Below are positions 29,595 to 38,405 of a stretch of 64,000 nucleotides of DNA, one piece after another (position 1 is the stretch's first letter; every line of letters begins with the position of its first letter). Under the pieces are notes generated by a model, which searched no databases, was not told the origin of the DNA, and was given only the letters and a program-made list of their open reading frames with translations. The stretch lies in the NCBI RefSeq assembly GCF_015689175.1, contig NZ_CP065047.1, positions 3,348,001-3,412,000 of the forward strand. Reading direction: 5' to 3'. The stretch is from Mycobacterium kubicae (GTDB taxonomy: Bacteria; Actinomycetota; Actinomycetes; Mycobacteriales; Mycobacteriaceae). The position numbers and the translations under genes were made by a program.

Positions 29595-30421
29595 TGCCAC
29601 GTTTGACGCGGGGCCTTGCGTTTCTGTTGCGTCCGGGCTGGCTGGCGCTGGCACTCGTCGTGGTCGCGTTCACCTACCTGTGTTTCATGGTGCTCGCACC
29701 GTGGCAGTTGGGGAAGAACACCAAGACCTCCCGGGAGAACCACCAGATCGAGCAGTCCCTGCGGACCGCGCCGGTGCCGCTGACTTCGCTTCTGCCCCAT
29801 CAGGATTCGAGCGACCCGGCGGCGCAGTGGCGGGGCGTGACCGCGACCGGGCACTACCTGCCGGACGTCCAGGTGCTGGCGAGGTTGCGGGTGGTCGAGG
29901 GAGAGCAGGCGTTCGAGGTTCTGGCACCCTTCGTCGTCGACGGTGGACCGACCGTCTTGGTGGACCGCGGCTATGTGCGGCCAGAGCCGGGATCACACGT
30001 ACCGCCGATCCCGCGAGCGCCGGATCAAACGGTGACCATCACCGCACGGCTGCGTAACCCGGAGCCGACCGTCCCGGGCAAGGACCCGTTCACCAGAGAT
30101 GGTTTCCTGCAGGTCTATTCGATCAGCACCGAGCAGGTTGCGGCGCTGACTTCGGTCCCCCTGGCCGGAATGTATTTGCAGTTGGTCGACAACCAACCCG
30201 GCGGGTTGGGGGTGCTCGGTGTGCCGCATCTGGATGCGGGACCGTTTCTGTCCTACGGCATCCAGTGGATCTCGTTCGGCATCCTGGCGCCCATCGGACT
30301 GGGTTATTTCGCCTACTCCGAGATCAAGGCACGGCGCCGGGAAAAGCAGCAGGCCCCGCCCGCCCAGCAGCCGATGACCGTCGAGGAGAAACTGGCCGAC
30401 CGCTACGGGCGGCGCCGGTAG
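29594..30421 (+). CDS. SURF1-family cytochrome oxidase assembly protein
   Basis: A 275-residue membrane protein with a SURF1 layout: one transmembrane helix near the N-terminus (residues about 14-35), a large extracytoplasmic domain with GHYLPDVQVL and VLVDRGYVR, and a second helix near residues 225-245. SURF1 proteins help assemble haem-copper oxidase, probably by haem a handling. The start overlaps the ptpA stop (TGATG). Its last 19 bp overlap the end of the convergent cobD. Confidence 0.93.
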   Translation: MPRLTRGLAFLLRPGWLALALVVVAFTYLCFMVLAPWQLGKNTKTSRENHQIEQSLRTAPVPLTSLLPHQDSSDPAAQWRGVTATGHYLPDVQVLARLRVVEGEQAFEVLAPFVVDGGPTVLVDRGYVRPEPGSHVPPIPRAPDQTVTITARLRNPEPTVPGKDPFTRDGFLQVYSISTEQVAALTSVPLAGMYLQLVDNQPGGLGVLGVPHLDAGPFLSYGIQWISFGILAPIGLGYFAYSEIKARRREKQQAPPAQQPMTVEEKLADRYGRRR

Positions 30422-31326
30422 GCGATCAGCGCGGCGCACACCGCGGCCCCGGCCTGTACCGCCCGGGACAAGGCGACCGCGCGGCGCAGATCCCCGACCC
30501 CGGGTACTCGTCCGTCACCCAGGGTGGGCCGGATCTGCAGTTCGTGGTGATAGTGGGTGGGGCCGCCGAGCTGCACGCCGAGCGCCCCGGCGAATGCCGC
30601 TTCGACAACGCCGGCGTTGGGACTGGGATGGCGCGCGGCGTCGCGACGCCAAGCTCGTATGGCGTTCCACGGTGATCCCCCCACGAGGGGTGCGCACAGG
30701 ACCACCAGCACTGCCGTCACCCGCGCGCCCACGTAGTTTGCCGCGTCGTCCAATCGCGCAGCGGCCCAACCGAATTGCTGATAGCGCGGCGAGCGGTGAC
30801 CGATCATCGAGTCCAAGGTGTTGATCGCCCGGTAGCCGAGCACCCCGGGCACCCCACCGGCCGCCGCCCACAGCAGCGGCGCCACGTGAGCATCGGAGGT
30901 GTTCTCCGCTACCGATTCCAGCGCTGCGCGCGTCAGCCCGGCCTCGTCGAGGCGGGCGGGGTCGCGCCCACACAACGACGGCAATAGCCCTCGCGCCGCG
31001 TCGATGTCGTCTCGGGCCAGCAGTTCGGCCATGTCCAGGCCGGTGCGCGCCAGCGACGTCCCGCCCAAAGCCACCCAGGTCGCGGCCGCAAGCGCCCAGA
31101 CGCGGGCACGTACCGTCGCGCCGACCGCGCACACCGCACCGACCAGCAGACCCGTGTGCACCGCACCGGCGACCTTGCTGTCGCGGTAGGTGACCTGCTC
31201 TAACGTCGCGGCACCCTGACCGAACAGCGCCACCGGATGACCCCGTCGCGGGTCGGCAAGCGCAAGGTCAGTCAGGTATCCCGCCAGCACGCCGACAAGG
31301 CGCGCTTGCCGCGTCGACGTCACCAC
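30403..31326 (-). CDS. cobD: Adenosylcobinamide-phosphate synthase CobD/CbiB
   Basis: A 307-residue integral membrane protein with the CbiB signatures DPRRGHPVALFGQGA, ESVAENTSDAHVAPLLWAA and INTLDSMIGHRSPRYQQFG. It attaches aminopropanol (phosphate) to adenosylcobyric acid. The usual mycobacterial length and the nearby cobC agree. The gene overlaps the end of surf1 by 19 bp on the opposite strand. Confidence 0.96.
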   Translation of the reverse strand: MVTSTRQARLVGVLAGYLTDLALADPRRGHPVALFGQGAATLEQVTYRDSKVAGAVHTGLLVGAVCAVGATVRARVWALAAATWVALGGTSLARTGLDMAELLARDDIDAARGLLPSLCGRDPARLDEAGLTRAALESVAENTSDAHVAPLLWAAAGGVPGVLGYRAINTLDSMIGHRSPRYQQFGWAAARLDDAANYVGARVTAVLVVLCAPLVGGSPWNAIRAWRRDAARHPSPNAGVVEAAFAGALGVQLGGPTHYHHELQIRPTLGDGRVPGVGDLRRAVALSRAVQAGAAVCAALIAYRRRP

Positions 31327-31367
31327 CCCGGCAGCGTCTCACATGTGCTGTGCGGCTCGTCGCGCGC

Positions 31368-31562
31368 TTAGACCAGCCACGCGATGGCGATTGTCACGAC
31401 GATCACTACGGCGACCGCCAGCAGCCACCACAGCGCCGGAAACAGCCCCATCTTGTCCGAAGCGCGGGTCATTTGCGGGCTGCTCGACGGGGCGACGCCC
31501 CATTTGCCGTGCGGCGACAAGTTCGGCCCGTCGGGCGGCGGCGGGCAGGAGGGTGTACTCAT
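31368..31562 (-). CDS. Small C-tail membrane protein
   Basis: A 64-residue frame with a proline/serine-rich N-terminus (about residues 1-38) and a single C-terminal transmembrane helix (FPALWWLLAVAVVIVVTIA). It lies between cobD and the metal exporter. The composition looks like a real small protein and a short gene is known at this place in M. tuberculosis (Rv2237A), but I cannot confirm homology. No recognised domain. Confidence 0.5.
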   Translation of the reverse strand: MSTPSCPPPPDGPNLSPHGKWGVAPSSSPQMTRASDKMGLFPALWWLLAVAVVIVVTIAIAWLV

Positions 31563-31711
31563 GGGGGCTCTTGTGCCCGTTTACCGGTGAGCTAACCGTT
31601 CGGCGGTGGGCGCGATCAAAATGCTCGAGCCGGTTGTCATACAACGTGACCGAAACCTCAGCGATGGGTAACCGAGTGTCTATACCGCTATTTCCGCGAC
31701 CGGCGCATCGT

Positions 31712-32647
31712 CTAACACTCGTCTTGAGCGACGCTGCGAGCCGCCCAAGTGAAACTGCGCATCTCTGGCAGCCGGTCCGACAACCGATCCGCGACTCGTC
31801 GACCGATGCGGTCGGCCTCGGCGACGGTGGTATCCGAGTCGACCCAGCCTTCCACCTCCAACCGCAAGGTGCGGCCGGTCCAGCGGGCCCGGGCGTGCGC
31901 ATGCAGCACACCGTCGGTCTCGGCCGCTACTGCTTCGGCGGTGTCGATGACGTCCGGATCGACGCCGTCCAACAGCCGCTGCCCGATGTCGGTGGTGACC
32001 TCCCACCCCACGTGGCAGATGAAACCCGTCACCGCGAGGCCCGCCACGCCGTCGGCCCACTCCCAACCGACTGCGACCCCACACAACCCCAACAGCGCTC
32101 CCGTCGATGACAGCCCGTCCAGCCAGGAATGCTTGGCATCTGCGATCAACGTCGACGACTGGATACGGCGGCCCACCGTCAGCTTGTAGCGGGCGATCAG
32201 TTGGTTGCCGACGATGCCGACCACCGCGGCCGCAATACCCCAGCCGACTTGCCGAGTCGGGTTGTGCCGCAACAACTTCTCGACGCTTTCCACGCCTGCG
32301 AAAATGGCACTGGCCCAGATCACCAGCGCCACTCCGATGCCGGCGAGGTCCTCAGCGCGTTCCAACCCATAGGGGTAGCGCCGACTCGCCAACCCGCGGG
32401 AGCCGCGAAAGCCACCGAACACCACCGCGCTGGTCGTTACGTCCGAAAGATTGTGCAGCGCGTCGCCGAGTAGCGCGGCGGAACCAGAGACCACCGCGAC
32501 GGCCAGTTCGATCAAACCCGTCAACGCCAACCCGACAGCGCTCACTGCGACCGCCCGGTTGGCCCGGCGCCGCTCGTCGTCATCGTCAATCGAACTCGTC
32601 AACGGGAAGCTGGTGGCCGGATCGCGCCTGCCGCTGATGACATGCAT
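31712..32647 (-). CDS. Cation diffusion facilitator (CDF) metal exporter
   Basis: A 311-residue CDF family transporter. The metal-site motif ALLGDALHNLSD (HxxxD-type) lies in helix 2 and DAKHSWLDGLSS in helix 5; six hydrophobic segments are followed by a C-terminal cytoplasmic ferredoxin-like domain (ARARWTGRTLRLEVEGWV). These proteins export Zn, Fe, Co or Mn by proton antiport. ATG 32647 is the likely start; upstream in-frame ATGs at 32665 and 32704 would run into the divergent VOC gene. Confidence 0.9.
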   Translation of the reverse strand: MHVISGRRDPATSFPLTSSIDDDDERRRANRAVAVSAVGLALTGLIELAVAVVSGSAALLGDALHNLSDVTTSAVVFGGFRGSRGLASRRYPYGLERAEDLAGIGVALVIWASAIFAGVESVEKLLRHNPTRQVGWGIAAAVVGIVGNQLIARYKLTVGRRIQSSTLIADAKHSWLDGLSSTGALLGLCGVAVGWEWADGVAGLAVTGFICHVGWEVTTDIGQRLLDGVDPDVIDTAEAVAAETDGVLHAHARARWTGRTLRLEVEGWVDSDTTVAEADRIGRRVADRLSDRLPEMRSFTWAARSVAQDEC

Positions 32648-32688
32648 GCCGTCAGCGTGACACATACCGACATGAGAGGACACATCTG

Positions 32689-33084
32689 ATGCCTGTACCG
32701 GCACTCAACCACGTAGCAATCACGGTCCGAAACATCGGAATCAGTGGACCTTGGTACCGCGACTTGCTGGGCAGTGACCCGACGGTCGACGAGCACACCG
32801 ACTCCGGCTTCCACCATCACGTGTGGATCTTCAACGACGGCAACGCCTTTGGCATACACCAGCACGACAGCGAAGCTGCCCACGAAGAATTCAGCGAGTT
32901 GCGCGTCGGCCTGGACCACGTCGGCTTCGGCTGCGCCAACCGCGCCGAACTCGAGGCGTGGGCCGACCGCCTCGATGAGCTCGGCATCCACCACGGCGGC
33001 ATCGTGGACGCGCCCTACGGCTCGGCCCTGAGCTTCCGCGACCCCGACGGCATCGCGCTCGAATTCTTCGCCCCGCCGTCCTGA
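32689..33084 (+). CDS. VOC (glyoxalase/bleomycin-resistance) family protein
   Basis: A 131-residue VOC protein, with paired beta-alpha-beta-beta-beta modules: LNHVAITVRNIGISGPWYRDLLG at the start (read as two segments) and GLDHVGFGCANRAEL in the second half, ending with FRDPDGIALEFF. Candidate metal ligands are the His of LNHV, the His of LDHV and the Glu of LEFF. It has a GAGAGGA ribosome-binding site. Divergent from the CDF exporter. Substrate unknown. Confidence 0.88.
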   Translation: MPVPALNHVAITVRNIGISGPWYRDLLGSDPTVDEHTDSGFHHHVWIFNDGNAFGIHQHDSEAAHEEFSELRVGLDHVGFGCANRAELEAWADRLDELGIHHGGIVDAPYGSALSFRDPDGIALEFFAPPS

Positions 33085-33165
33085 GTTCTTCCCGCCCGGG
33101 CGTGCACCTCACGGCGCTGAATCGGCGTGTCGCGTCGGCAGACGCACACTCGAAGCCCCTGAGGA

Positions 33166-34290
33166 TCAGCGCACCGTCGCGAAGAACGCCCGTAGGTCGT
33201 CGACGAACAGCTCCGGCTGCTCGAACGCGGCGAAGTGTCCGCCGCGCGGCATCGTCGTCCAATGGGTGATGTTGTACACCGGCTCGCACCACGACCGCGG
33301 CGCCCGCAGCAGTTCTTTGGGGTAAGCGCCGACGCCCGTGGGCAATTCGACTCGGTCCAGCTGACCCCAGACCTTGAAGCTCTCCCAGTACAGGCGGGCC
33401 GAGGAGGCCGCGGTTTCGGTCACCCAATAGATCATCACGTTGTCCAGCAACTCATCGCGGCTCACCGCGTTCTCCGGGTGGCCGTCGCAGTCGGACCACG
33501 CCCAGAACTTCTCGACGATCCACGCCAGTTGACCCACCGGCGAATCCACCAACCCGTAGCCGACGGTCTGCGGCCGGGTGGACTGCTGTTTGGAATAGCC
33601 GGTGCCCCATTTGCGGTGATCGTTCAACGCCGCCATCGCGCGCCGCTCTTCCTCGGTGGGATTCTTCAGCGATTCCGAGGTGGGCCGGCCAATGGGCATG
33701 TTGAGGTGAATTGCCGCGCAGTGGCCGCGATTGCGGCCGATCTGGGTGGTGACGGCCGCGCCCCAGTCCCCGCCCTGAGCGCCGTAGCGTTCGTAGCCGA
33801 GGCGCAGCATCAGCGTCTCCCAGGCCTCGGCGATCTTCGGCACGCCCCACCCGGTGCGCCTGGGCTTGCCCGAGAACCCGTACCCGGGCAGCGACGGGCA
33901 GACCACATGGAAGGCGTCTTCGGCGCGCCCGCCATAAGCGGTGGGGTTGGTCAGCGGCTCGATCACCTTGTGGAATTCCACCACCGAGCCCGGCCAGCCG
34001 TGCGTGATCACAAGCGGGAAGGCATCCTCGTGCGGGGAGCGCTGATGGATGAAATGGATGTCCAGATCATCGATTTCGGTGACGAAGTGGTCGAAACGAT
34101 TCAGCGCCGCCTCACGGGAGCGCCAGTCGTATTCGTGGGCCCAATAGGTGGCCAGCTCGCGGGTGTAGGCCAGCGGGATGCCTTGGCTCCAGTCGTCGAC
34201 ACATTCGGCCTCGGGCCACCGCGTGCGCGCCAACCGCGCGTGCAAGTCGTCGAGCACGTCGTCGGGAACGTCGATGCGAAATGGCCTCAT
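33166..34290 (-). CDS. Epoxide hydrolase (EHN-domain alpha/beta hydrolase)
   Basis: A 374-residue protein with an N-terminal EHN domain (FRIDVPDDVLDDLHARLARTRWP) and an alpha/beta-hydrolase core: oxyanion motif HGWPGS, nucleophile Asp in GGDWG, cap-domain tyrosines, and the catalytic His in PRGGHFAAFEQPE. This is the microsomal-type epoxide hydrolase layout common in mycobacteria. Substrate not predictable. It follows a short same-strand frame at 34303-34479. Confidence 0.92.
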   Translation of the reverse strand: MRPFRIDVPDDVLDDLHARLARTRWPEAECVDDWSQGIPLAYTRELATYWAHEYDWRSREAALNRFDHFVTEIDDLDIHFIHQRSPHEDAFPLVITHGWPGSVVEFHKVIEPLTNPTAYGGRAEDAFHVVCPSLPGYGFSGKPRRTGWGVPKIAEAWETLMLRLGYERYGAQGGDWGAAVTTQIGRNRGHCAAIHLNMPIGRPTSESLKNPTEEERRAMAALNDHRKWGTGYSKQQSTRPQTVGYGLVDSPVGQLAWIVEKFWAWSDCDGHPENAVSRDELLDNVMIYWVTETAASSARLYWESFKVWGQLDRVELPTGVGAYPKELLRAPRSWCEPVYNITHWTTMPRGGHFAAFEQPELFVDDLRAFFATVR

Positions 34291-34302
34291 CCCGTTCGTC
34301 TT

Positions 34303-34479
34303 CTACTTCGACTCGCGGATCAGTGTGCTGATCTGCTCGAGCAACTCGCGCATGTCCGCGCGCATCGCGTCGACCGCGGCATACAGATCGGCCTTGGTCG
34401 CCGGCTGTTGGTCCGACGACGCGGACCGCACCGGAGGCCGCGCTGCGCTCTCGCTCTGAAAGGCCTCGCCCACGTCCAC
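34303..34479 (-). CDS. Possible small helical protein
   Basis: A 58-codon frame starting at GTG 34479 with AAGG just upstream and ending 12 bp before the epoxide hydrolase start. The C-terminal half (LYAAVDAMRADMRELLEQIS) is a strongly amphipathic helix, unlike the Arg/Pro-rich chance frames around it. No family recognised; could still be spurious. Confidence 0.35.
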   Translation of the reverse strand: MDVGEAFQSESAARPPVRSASSDQQPATKADLYAAVDAMRADMRELLEQISTLIRESK

Positions 34480-34613
34480 GACCTTGCCATACCGACTCAG
34501 ACAGGTCCACGGGAATGAGCACGAGCTTGGTGAAGAGCGATTGTCACACTGTCGTCGGGGTATCGCTGACAACGTGGGAGGAAGCTGGTGCCGACAACTG
34601 AGAGGAATTCGCC

Positions 34614-35411
34614 ATGGGTACGACGACGGGGCGGCGCGTGCTGGTTGTGGTGTCTGCGGCCGACCGGATTCCGCTACGAGAAGGCCGCAGCGAGCTGACT
34701 GGCACATACTTAGGAGAGCTGGTCGAACCCACTGATGCAATGCGCAACGCCGGGTTTGAGCTCGCGTTCGCCACACCGGGCGCCAGGATTCCCGCCATCG
34801 ATGGCACCTCATGCAGCCTGATGTACTTCAAAGGCTCGCGGAAAAAGCGTGACGCCGCGTTGAGCAGCTATCGGGAGCTTCTCGAACTTGGTTTGGCAAC
34901 ACCGGCCAAACTGGAAGAGATCGCCCATGACACACAGCGCCTGGACGGGTTCGATGCGATGTTCGTGCCGGGGGGTCATGCGCCGTTGGTTGACCTGCTG
35001 CACCGCGACGCATTCGCCGACGACTCTCTCAACGACGACTTCGGCGCGCTGGTCCGTTACTTCCACGACGCCCAGCGCCCCACCGGTTTGATCTGTCACG
35101 CCCCGGCTGCACTCGCGGCGGCTCCGACCATCGAGGGCCGCTGGACCTACGCGGGCTACCGCATGACGTGCTTCAAAACCGGCGTGGACACGATGTTGTC
35201 CACGGTCCCGTTGGCGCGTCGCTTCAAGGGGCACCTCAAAGACGACCCCACCGAATTGTTGAAGTCGCGCGGCGCGACGGTTGAGCAGACGATTCTGCCG
35301 ATGGGCAGCAAGGTCGTGGAGGATCGCGAACTGATCACCGGCCAAGACCCCTACTCCGCGAATGCATTCGGCGCGGCCTTCGTCAGCAAAGTCCGCAATA
35401 TGCGGGCCTGA
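34614..35411 (+). CDS. DJ-1/PfpI family protein (Hsp31-like)
   Basis: A 265-residue class I glutamine-amidotransferase-like protein. The nucleophile elbow is GLICHAPAAL with the conserved Cys followed by His, and the FVPGGHAPLVDL segment carries the usual GGHG-like loop. It resembles Hsp31/glyoxalase III-type members, which handle glyoxals or act as stress chaperones. It ends 12 bp before the left att repeat of the integrated element, so the element was inserted right after it. Confidence 0.9.
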   Translation: MGTTTGRRVLVVVSAADRIPLREGRSELTGTYLGELVEPTDAMRNAGFELAFATPGARIPAIDGTSCSLMYFKGSRKKRDAALSSYRELLELGLATPAKLEEIAHDTQRLDGFDAMFVPGGHAPLVDLLHRDAFADDSLNDDFGALVRYFHDAQRPTGLICHAPAALAAAPTIEGRWTYAGYRMTCFKTGVDTMLSTVPLARRFKGHLKDDPTELLKSRGATVEQTILPMGSKVVEDRELITGQDPYSANAFGAAFVSKVRNMRA

Positions 35412-35423
35412 CTGCGCTGATTC

Positions 35424-35468
35424 TGGTGGGCGCGGACGGTATCGAACCGCCGACCGCTGGTGTGTAAA
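35424..35468. other. attL core (45-bp copy of the tRNA-Val 3' half)
   Basis: Identical to 51095-51139. It contains the complement of the encoded CCA end, the acceptor 3' strand, the T arm, the variable loop, the anticodon 3' stem and the anticodon loop, then diverges, so it is not a functional tRNA. It marks the left junction with the chromosome. Confidence 0.95.
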
Positions 35469-35472
35469 TCTA

Positions 35473-35516
35473 TATCGGTATGTCTAGGCCGGATCACGTT
35501 TGTATCGGTTTGTCTA
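35473..35516 (+). repeat. Direct repeat TATCGGTxTGTCTA at the element left end
   Basis: TATCGGTATGTCTA (35473-35486) and TATCGGTTTGTCTA (35503-35516) differ at one base and are 30 bp apart, starting 5 bp inside attL. Such phased repeats near the crossover site are candidate sites for excisionase or integrase. The remainder of 35469-35623 has no gene. Confidence 0.6.
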
Positions 35517-35587
35517 CGAAGTAACTTACAGGCCAACGTCTTTCGTCTAGCCCGGTTAGGTTTCTGTCAGCCTTGTTAAGCCATGTC

Positions 35588-35606
35588 TTGGCCCATTTTC
35601 GGCCCA
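35588..35606 (+). other. Candidate integrase arm sites, left end
   Basis: TTGGCCCA (35588-35595) and TCGGCCCA (35599-35606), 11-bp period, followed by a G-run. The same pair with the same spacing occurs at the right end (51013-51031), which suggests arm-type integrase sites. Confidence 0.5.
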
Positions 35607-35623
35607 GCGGGGGGTCGGTTCGA

Positions 35624-35947
35624 TCAGGCGTTCGAGCTGCCGTCGGCCAGCTCCGCCGCGATGAAGGACGGCACCCAGGCTCCGCAGTCCTCGCAGTCGC
35701 GGCAGCCGATCAGTGTCAGCTCGCCTCTGGCGTAGGCGGCGGCGTTGCCATTCGTGACGTGCCGCAGCGCCCGCTGGGCGTCGATGTCGGTCAGCGGCTC
35801 CGGTCGGCACCGAGCACATTCGCAGCCGCCGGGCGCGGCGCTCTGGGTCATGTCGGTGCGTATCTTCGCCCGGCCTACGCGAGCCAGCTCGCCGCCGCCC
35901 TGGGCGCGCTCCGCCTGGCAGCGGCGCGGCTCGATGAGGGCGGTCAC
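35624..35947 (-). CDS. Small protein with two Cys-rich zinc-ribbon halves
   Basis: A 107-residue protein with CECARC in the middle and CRDCEDC nearer the C-terminus, giving six cysteines suited to a zinc ribbon. GTG start overlaps the TerL stop as GTGA (35944-35947), so it is the last gene of the late operon. It ends about 17 bp before the arm-like repeats. Phage late operons often end with HNH or zinc-finger proteins; no HNH motif is seen here. Function unknown. Confidence 0.7.
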   Translation of the reverse strand: MTALIEPRRCQAERAQGGGELARVGRAKIRTDMTQSAAPGGCECARCRPEPLTDIDAQRALRHVTNGNAAAYARGELTLIGCRDCEDCGAWVPSFIAAELADGSSNA

Positions 35948-37449
35948 CCGAGCCGCCGCCGGAGGTAGGCCGGAGGTGGTGGCATGGTGCCCTCGCGGAC
36001 GCGGCGGCTGATGTCGAGCGGCGACGACAGGTGCAACTGTCCGCCGACCGAATGGACCAGGACGTCATGGCCGACGACCACCGCCGCCAGGCTGTCCGGT
36101 TGGTGCTGACCGGCTTGCCAGGTGACCGCCGCCGCCTCCAGGTTCGGCAGATGGCCCGCGATGCGGCAGGTGCCGACCTCCAACGCCTGCAACAGCGCGG
36201 AGCTGCGGGCCACCGCGTCACCCTTGCCCCGGTCGGTGCCCTTGGGTGGCCACGTCGTGATCTTGACGGGCACGCGGGTCTTGACGCGGGCCAGCGCCTC
36301 AGCCACCACGCGCCGATACGTCTCCCGCGCCGCGAACGCCTCCACCGCGATTTCGCTGGCACCCACGTCCACGGCCAGGTCCACCGCCGCCCGCGCCCAG
36401 GCGTCCGACGTCATCGGAGCCGACAAGTCCGCGATGATGGCCACCACGCCTTCAGCGGTCAGCGACATGGCGACCAGGCCACAACTGTCGCCGCTGCCGG
36501 AGTCCGAAGGGTCCACGCCGACTACCGTTTTCACCGCTCCGCTGGGAGCCGCAGGCAGACGCCAGTTGTCGAACCATTCACGCTTCACCAGCCCGCCCTC
36601 CGGCGCGGCGGGCACGCCCGCGTACAGCGCGTACCAGGCCCGCTCACCGGAGGTCCGGCGGGCGGCGGCGAAGTGCTCCGCCGTGAAGCCCAGCGCCGAT
36701 GTCATCGCCACGCCGGGCGCACGGCCCAGGGCATCGGGCACGCCCGCTTCGGCCACCGCCGGGATGTTGGTGTGCCGCCAGAGGTCCGGCTCCGATTCCA
36801 GCAGCTCACCGGCCAGGTCGGACGGGTGCCACCTCGTCATGACCAACAACACGCTGCCGCCGGGATGCACGCGGGTGGCCAAGGTGCTGCGGTATTCGGT
36901 GATCACGCGGCGGCGGTGCGCGGCACTATCCGCCTCCTGGGCATCCTTCACGGGGTCGTCAACGATCAGCATATCCGCGCCGAAACCCGTTACGCCACTG
37001 TTGATTCCGGTGGCCAGCAGCCCGCCCGCGTGGCCGTCCACGCGCCAGCGGCCCACCGCCGTCTTGTCTTGAGACAGCCGGAAGCCGAGGTAGTCGGCGT
37101 GCTCGTTGATGAGCTGGCGGGCCTCGCGGCTGTGCGCCTGGGCCAGTTCGTCGGAGTAGGACACCAGCACGATCTGCATGTCGGGGTCGCGCATCAGCGC
37201 CCAGACCACGGTCCAGACGGCCAGCAACCGGGACTTTCCGGTTCTGGGCGGCGTGGTCACCACGTCGCGCTCGTCCGGCTCCGTCACCGACCGCACGGCG
37301 ATGTCCGACAACATCCTGATCGTCGGCGTCACCACGAACTTCGGGTCCAGCCGCCGCGCCAGCTCCGCCGGGCTGGCCGGGCGCTGACGCTCGCGGGCGG
37401 CTTGGCAGACGCGGGCGGCGGACAGCGTGGTGATCGGGGCGGCGGTCAC
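35944..37449 (-). CDS. Terminase large subunit (TerL)
   Basis: A 501-residue packaging ATPase/nuclease. The ATPase part has the Walker A-like TTPPRTGKS (residues 65-73), a Walker B MLIVDD (160-165) and the coupling motif LVMTRWHPSDLAGELL. The C-terminal RNase H-like nuclease begins at VVGVDPSDSGSGDSCG, with a second acidic patch in IAVEAFAARETYRR. TerL cuts concatemeric DNA and pumps it into a procapsid. GTG 37449 is chosen because it overlaps the upstream stop as GTGA (37446-37449). A complete-looking TerL in a 15.7-kb element without portal is notable. Confidence 0.9.
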   Translation of the reverse strand: MTAAPITTLSAARVCQAARERQRPASPAELARRLDPKFVVTPTIRMLSDIAVRSVTEPDERDVVTTPPRTGKSRLLAVWTVVWALMRDPDMQIVLVSYSDELAQAHSREARQLINEHADYLGFRLSQDKTAVGRWRVDGHAGGLLATGINSGVTGFGADMLIVDDPVKDAQEADSAAHRRRVITEYRSTLATRVHPGGSVLLVMTRWHPSDLAGELLESEPDLWRHTNIPAVAEAGVPDALGRAPGVAMTSALGFTAEHFAAARRTSGERAWYALYAGVPAAPEGGLVKREWFDNWRLPAAPSGAVKTVVGVDPSDSGSGDSCGLVAMSLTAEGVVAIIADLSAPMTSDAWARAAVDLAVDVGASEIAVEAFAARETYRRVVAEALARVKTRVPVKITTWPPKGTDRGKGDAVARSSALLQALEVGTCRIAGHLPNLEAAAVTWQAGQHQPDSLAAVVVGHDVLVHSVGGQLHLSSPLDISRRVREGTMPPPPAYLRRRLG

Positions 37450-37748
37450 ACGCACCTCACAGCGGGTACCCGGCCCTGGGCCTTGGCCCGCGCCGCCATC
37501 CGCATGTCGTGTTCGTCGCCCAGGCCGACGTAGTTGCAGCCACGGACGCGGATCACGTAGACCCGGCCATCCAGCCACAGCCGGTCCAGCGCGGCCAGCG
37601 CGCGCCAGAAGCCAGTCACCGGCAGCCGCCGCCGCAGCCAGGCCCACGGCACCAGCTCCTCGCGGGTCTCGGCGAGCGTGTCCAGGATCATCTGCTCTAC
37701 CTGTTCATCGGTCGGGGCGGGCGGCGCGGCGGGCGCGATGGTGGTCAT
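37446..37748 (-). CDS. Small winged-helix-like protein before TerL
   Basis: A 100-residue protein. After an Ala/Pro-rich start, residues about 15-90 read as a compact helix-helix-strand-strand unit (LVPWAWLRRRLPVTGFWRAL, then DGRVYVIRVRG) like a winged helix. ATG 37748 has AGGAGAG 6 bp upstream. Its stop overlaps TerL by 4 bp. It could be a DNA-binding packaging or regulatory factor; not recognised as a known family. Confidence 0.65.
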   Translation of the reverse strand: MTTIAPAAPPAPTDEQVEQMILDTLAETREELVPWAWLRRRLPVTGFWRALAALDRLWLDGRVYVIRVRGCNYVGLGDEHDMRMAARAKAQGRVPAVRCV

Positions 37749-37841
37749 GTTCTCTCCTCGGGGCGGTGTCGTTGGGGTGGATCGGTGCTCCGGCCCACCG
37801 CTCCCTCCCGAGGCCAATCGGGGCGCGGCGAGCCGGTCAGG

Positions 37842-38405
37842 TCAGGCCGGTACCGGCTTCTTCGTGTTGTTCGGCACCGACCAGGTGCCGCTGCGGAGGC
37901 CCGCCAGTTGAACGGACGTGCGCCCGCCGCCGTCGGTGACGCCCAGCGCCGCCAGCACGTCCTCCTGGTGGACCTCTCCGTCCCTGTGGAGCTTCTTGGC
38001 CACCGCCACCACGGCGGGCCAGCAACGCTCCATCAGCGGCACCACGGGCGTGCCCAGGTGGGTGCCTCCCGCAGCGGTCAGGGCGCGGTCGTCCTTCCAC
38101 GCACCGCGCGACAAGATGCTGAACACATCCCGCTGGGTGGGGCGGCGACCGGCGCGGAAGCGGGCCTGCGCCCACGGACCGCTGTAGGCAATCTCCGACT
38201 CCCGGCCACGCGGCATGTCGGTGACCGTCGTCAGGCCCTCGACGCCCATCACGCGGCTGTTCGACACCACCGCGTTGCGGATTGTGCCGCCCAGGGCCAC
38301 CGCCGCAACGGCGTGCGCCGCCTCATGGATCGCCAGCTCCAGGTGCCACCGCTCGCGGGCGGTGATGTCGGCCAGCGTCAGCGGCTTGCGCTTGGCTCCG
38401 GTCAT
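37842..38405 (-). CDS. HExxH zinc metalloprotease-like protein (M41-like)
   Basis: A 187-residue protein with HEAAH at residues 27-31 in the context AIHEAAHAVAAVALGG, the zinc motif seen in FtsH (M41)-type peptidases and their phage/mobile-element relatives. No AAA domain and no clear transmembrane helix are present. ATG 38405 overlaps the preceding stop (ATGA, 38402-38405). In a late operon with a candidate capsid protein and TerL it might be a maturation protease, but standard prohead proteases are serine enzymes, so the role is open. Confidence 0.7.
   Translation of the reverse strand: MTGAKRKPLTLADITARERWHLELAIHEAAHAVAAVALGGTIRNAVVSNSRVMGVEGLTTVTDMPRGRESEIAYSGPWAQARFRAGRRPTQRDVFSILSRGAWKDDRALTAAGGTHLGTPVVPLMERCWPAVVAVAKKLHRDGEVHQEDVLAALGVTDGGGRTSVQLAGLRSGTWSVPNNTKKPVPA

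Noticed and set aside
35424..35468. Second tRNA-Val gene at the left end
   Set aside because: Only the 3' half is present; there is no 5' acceptor strand, D arm or 5' anticodon stem.
36031..37533. 500-codon plus-strand frame inside the element
   Set aside because: Antisense to TerL, which has Walker motifs and coupled start and stop codons; no domain in the antisense frame.
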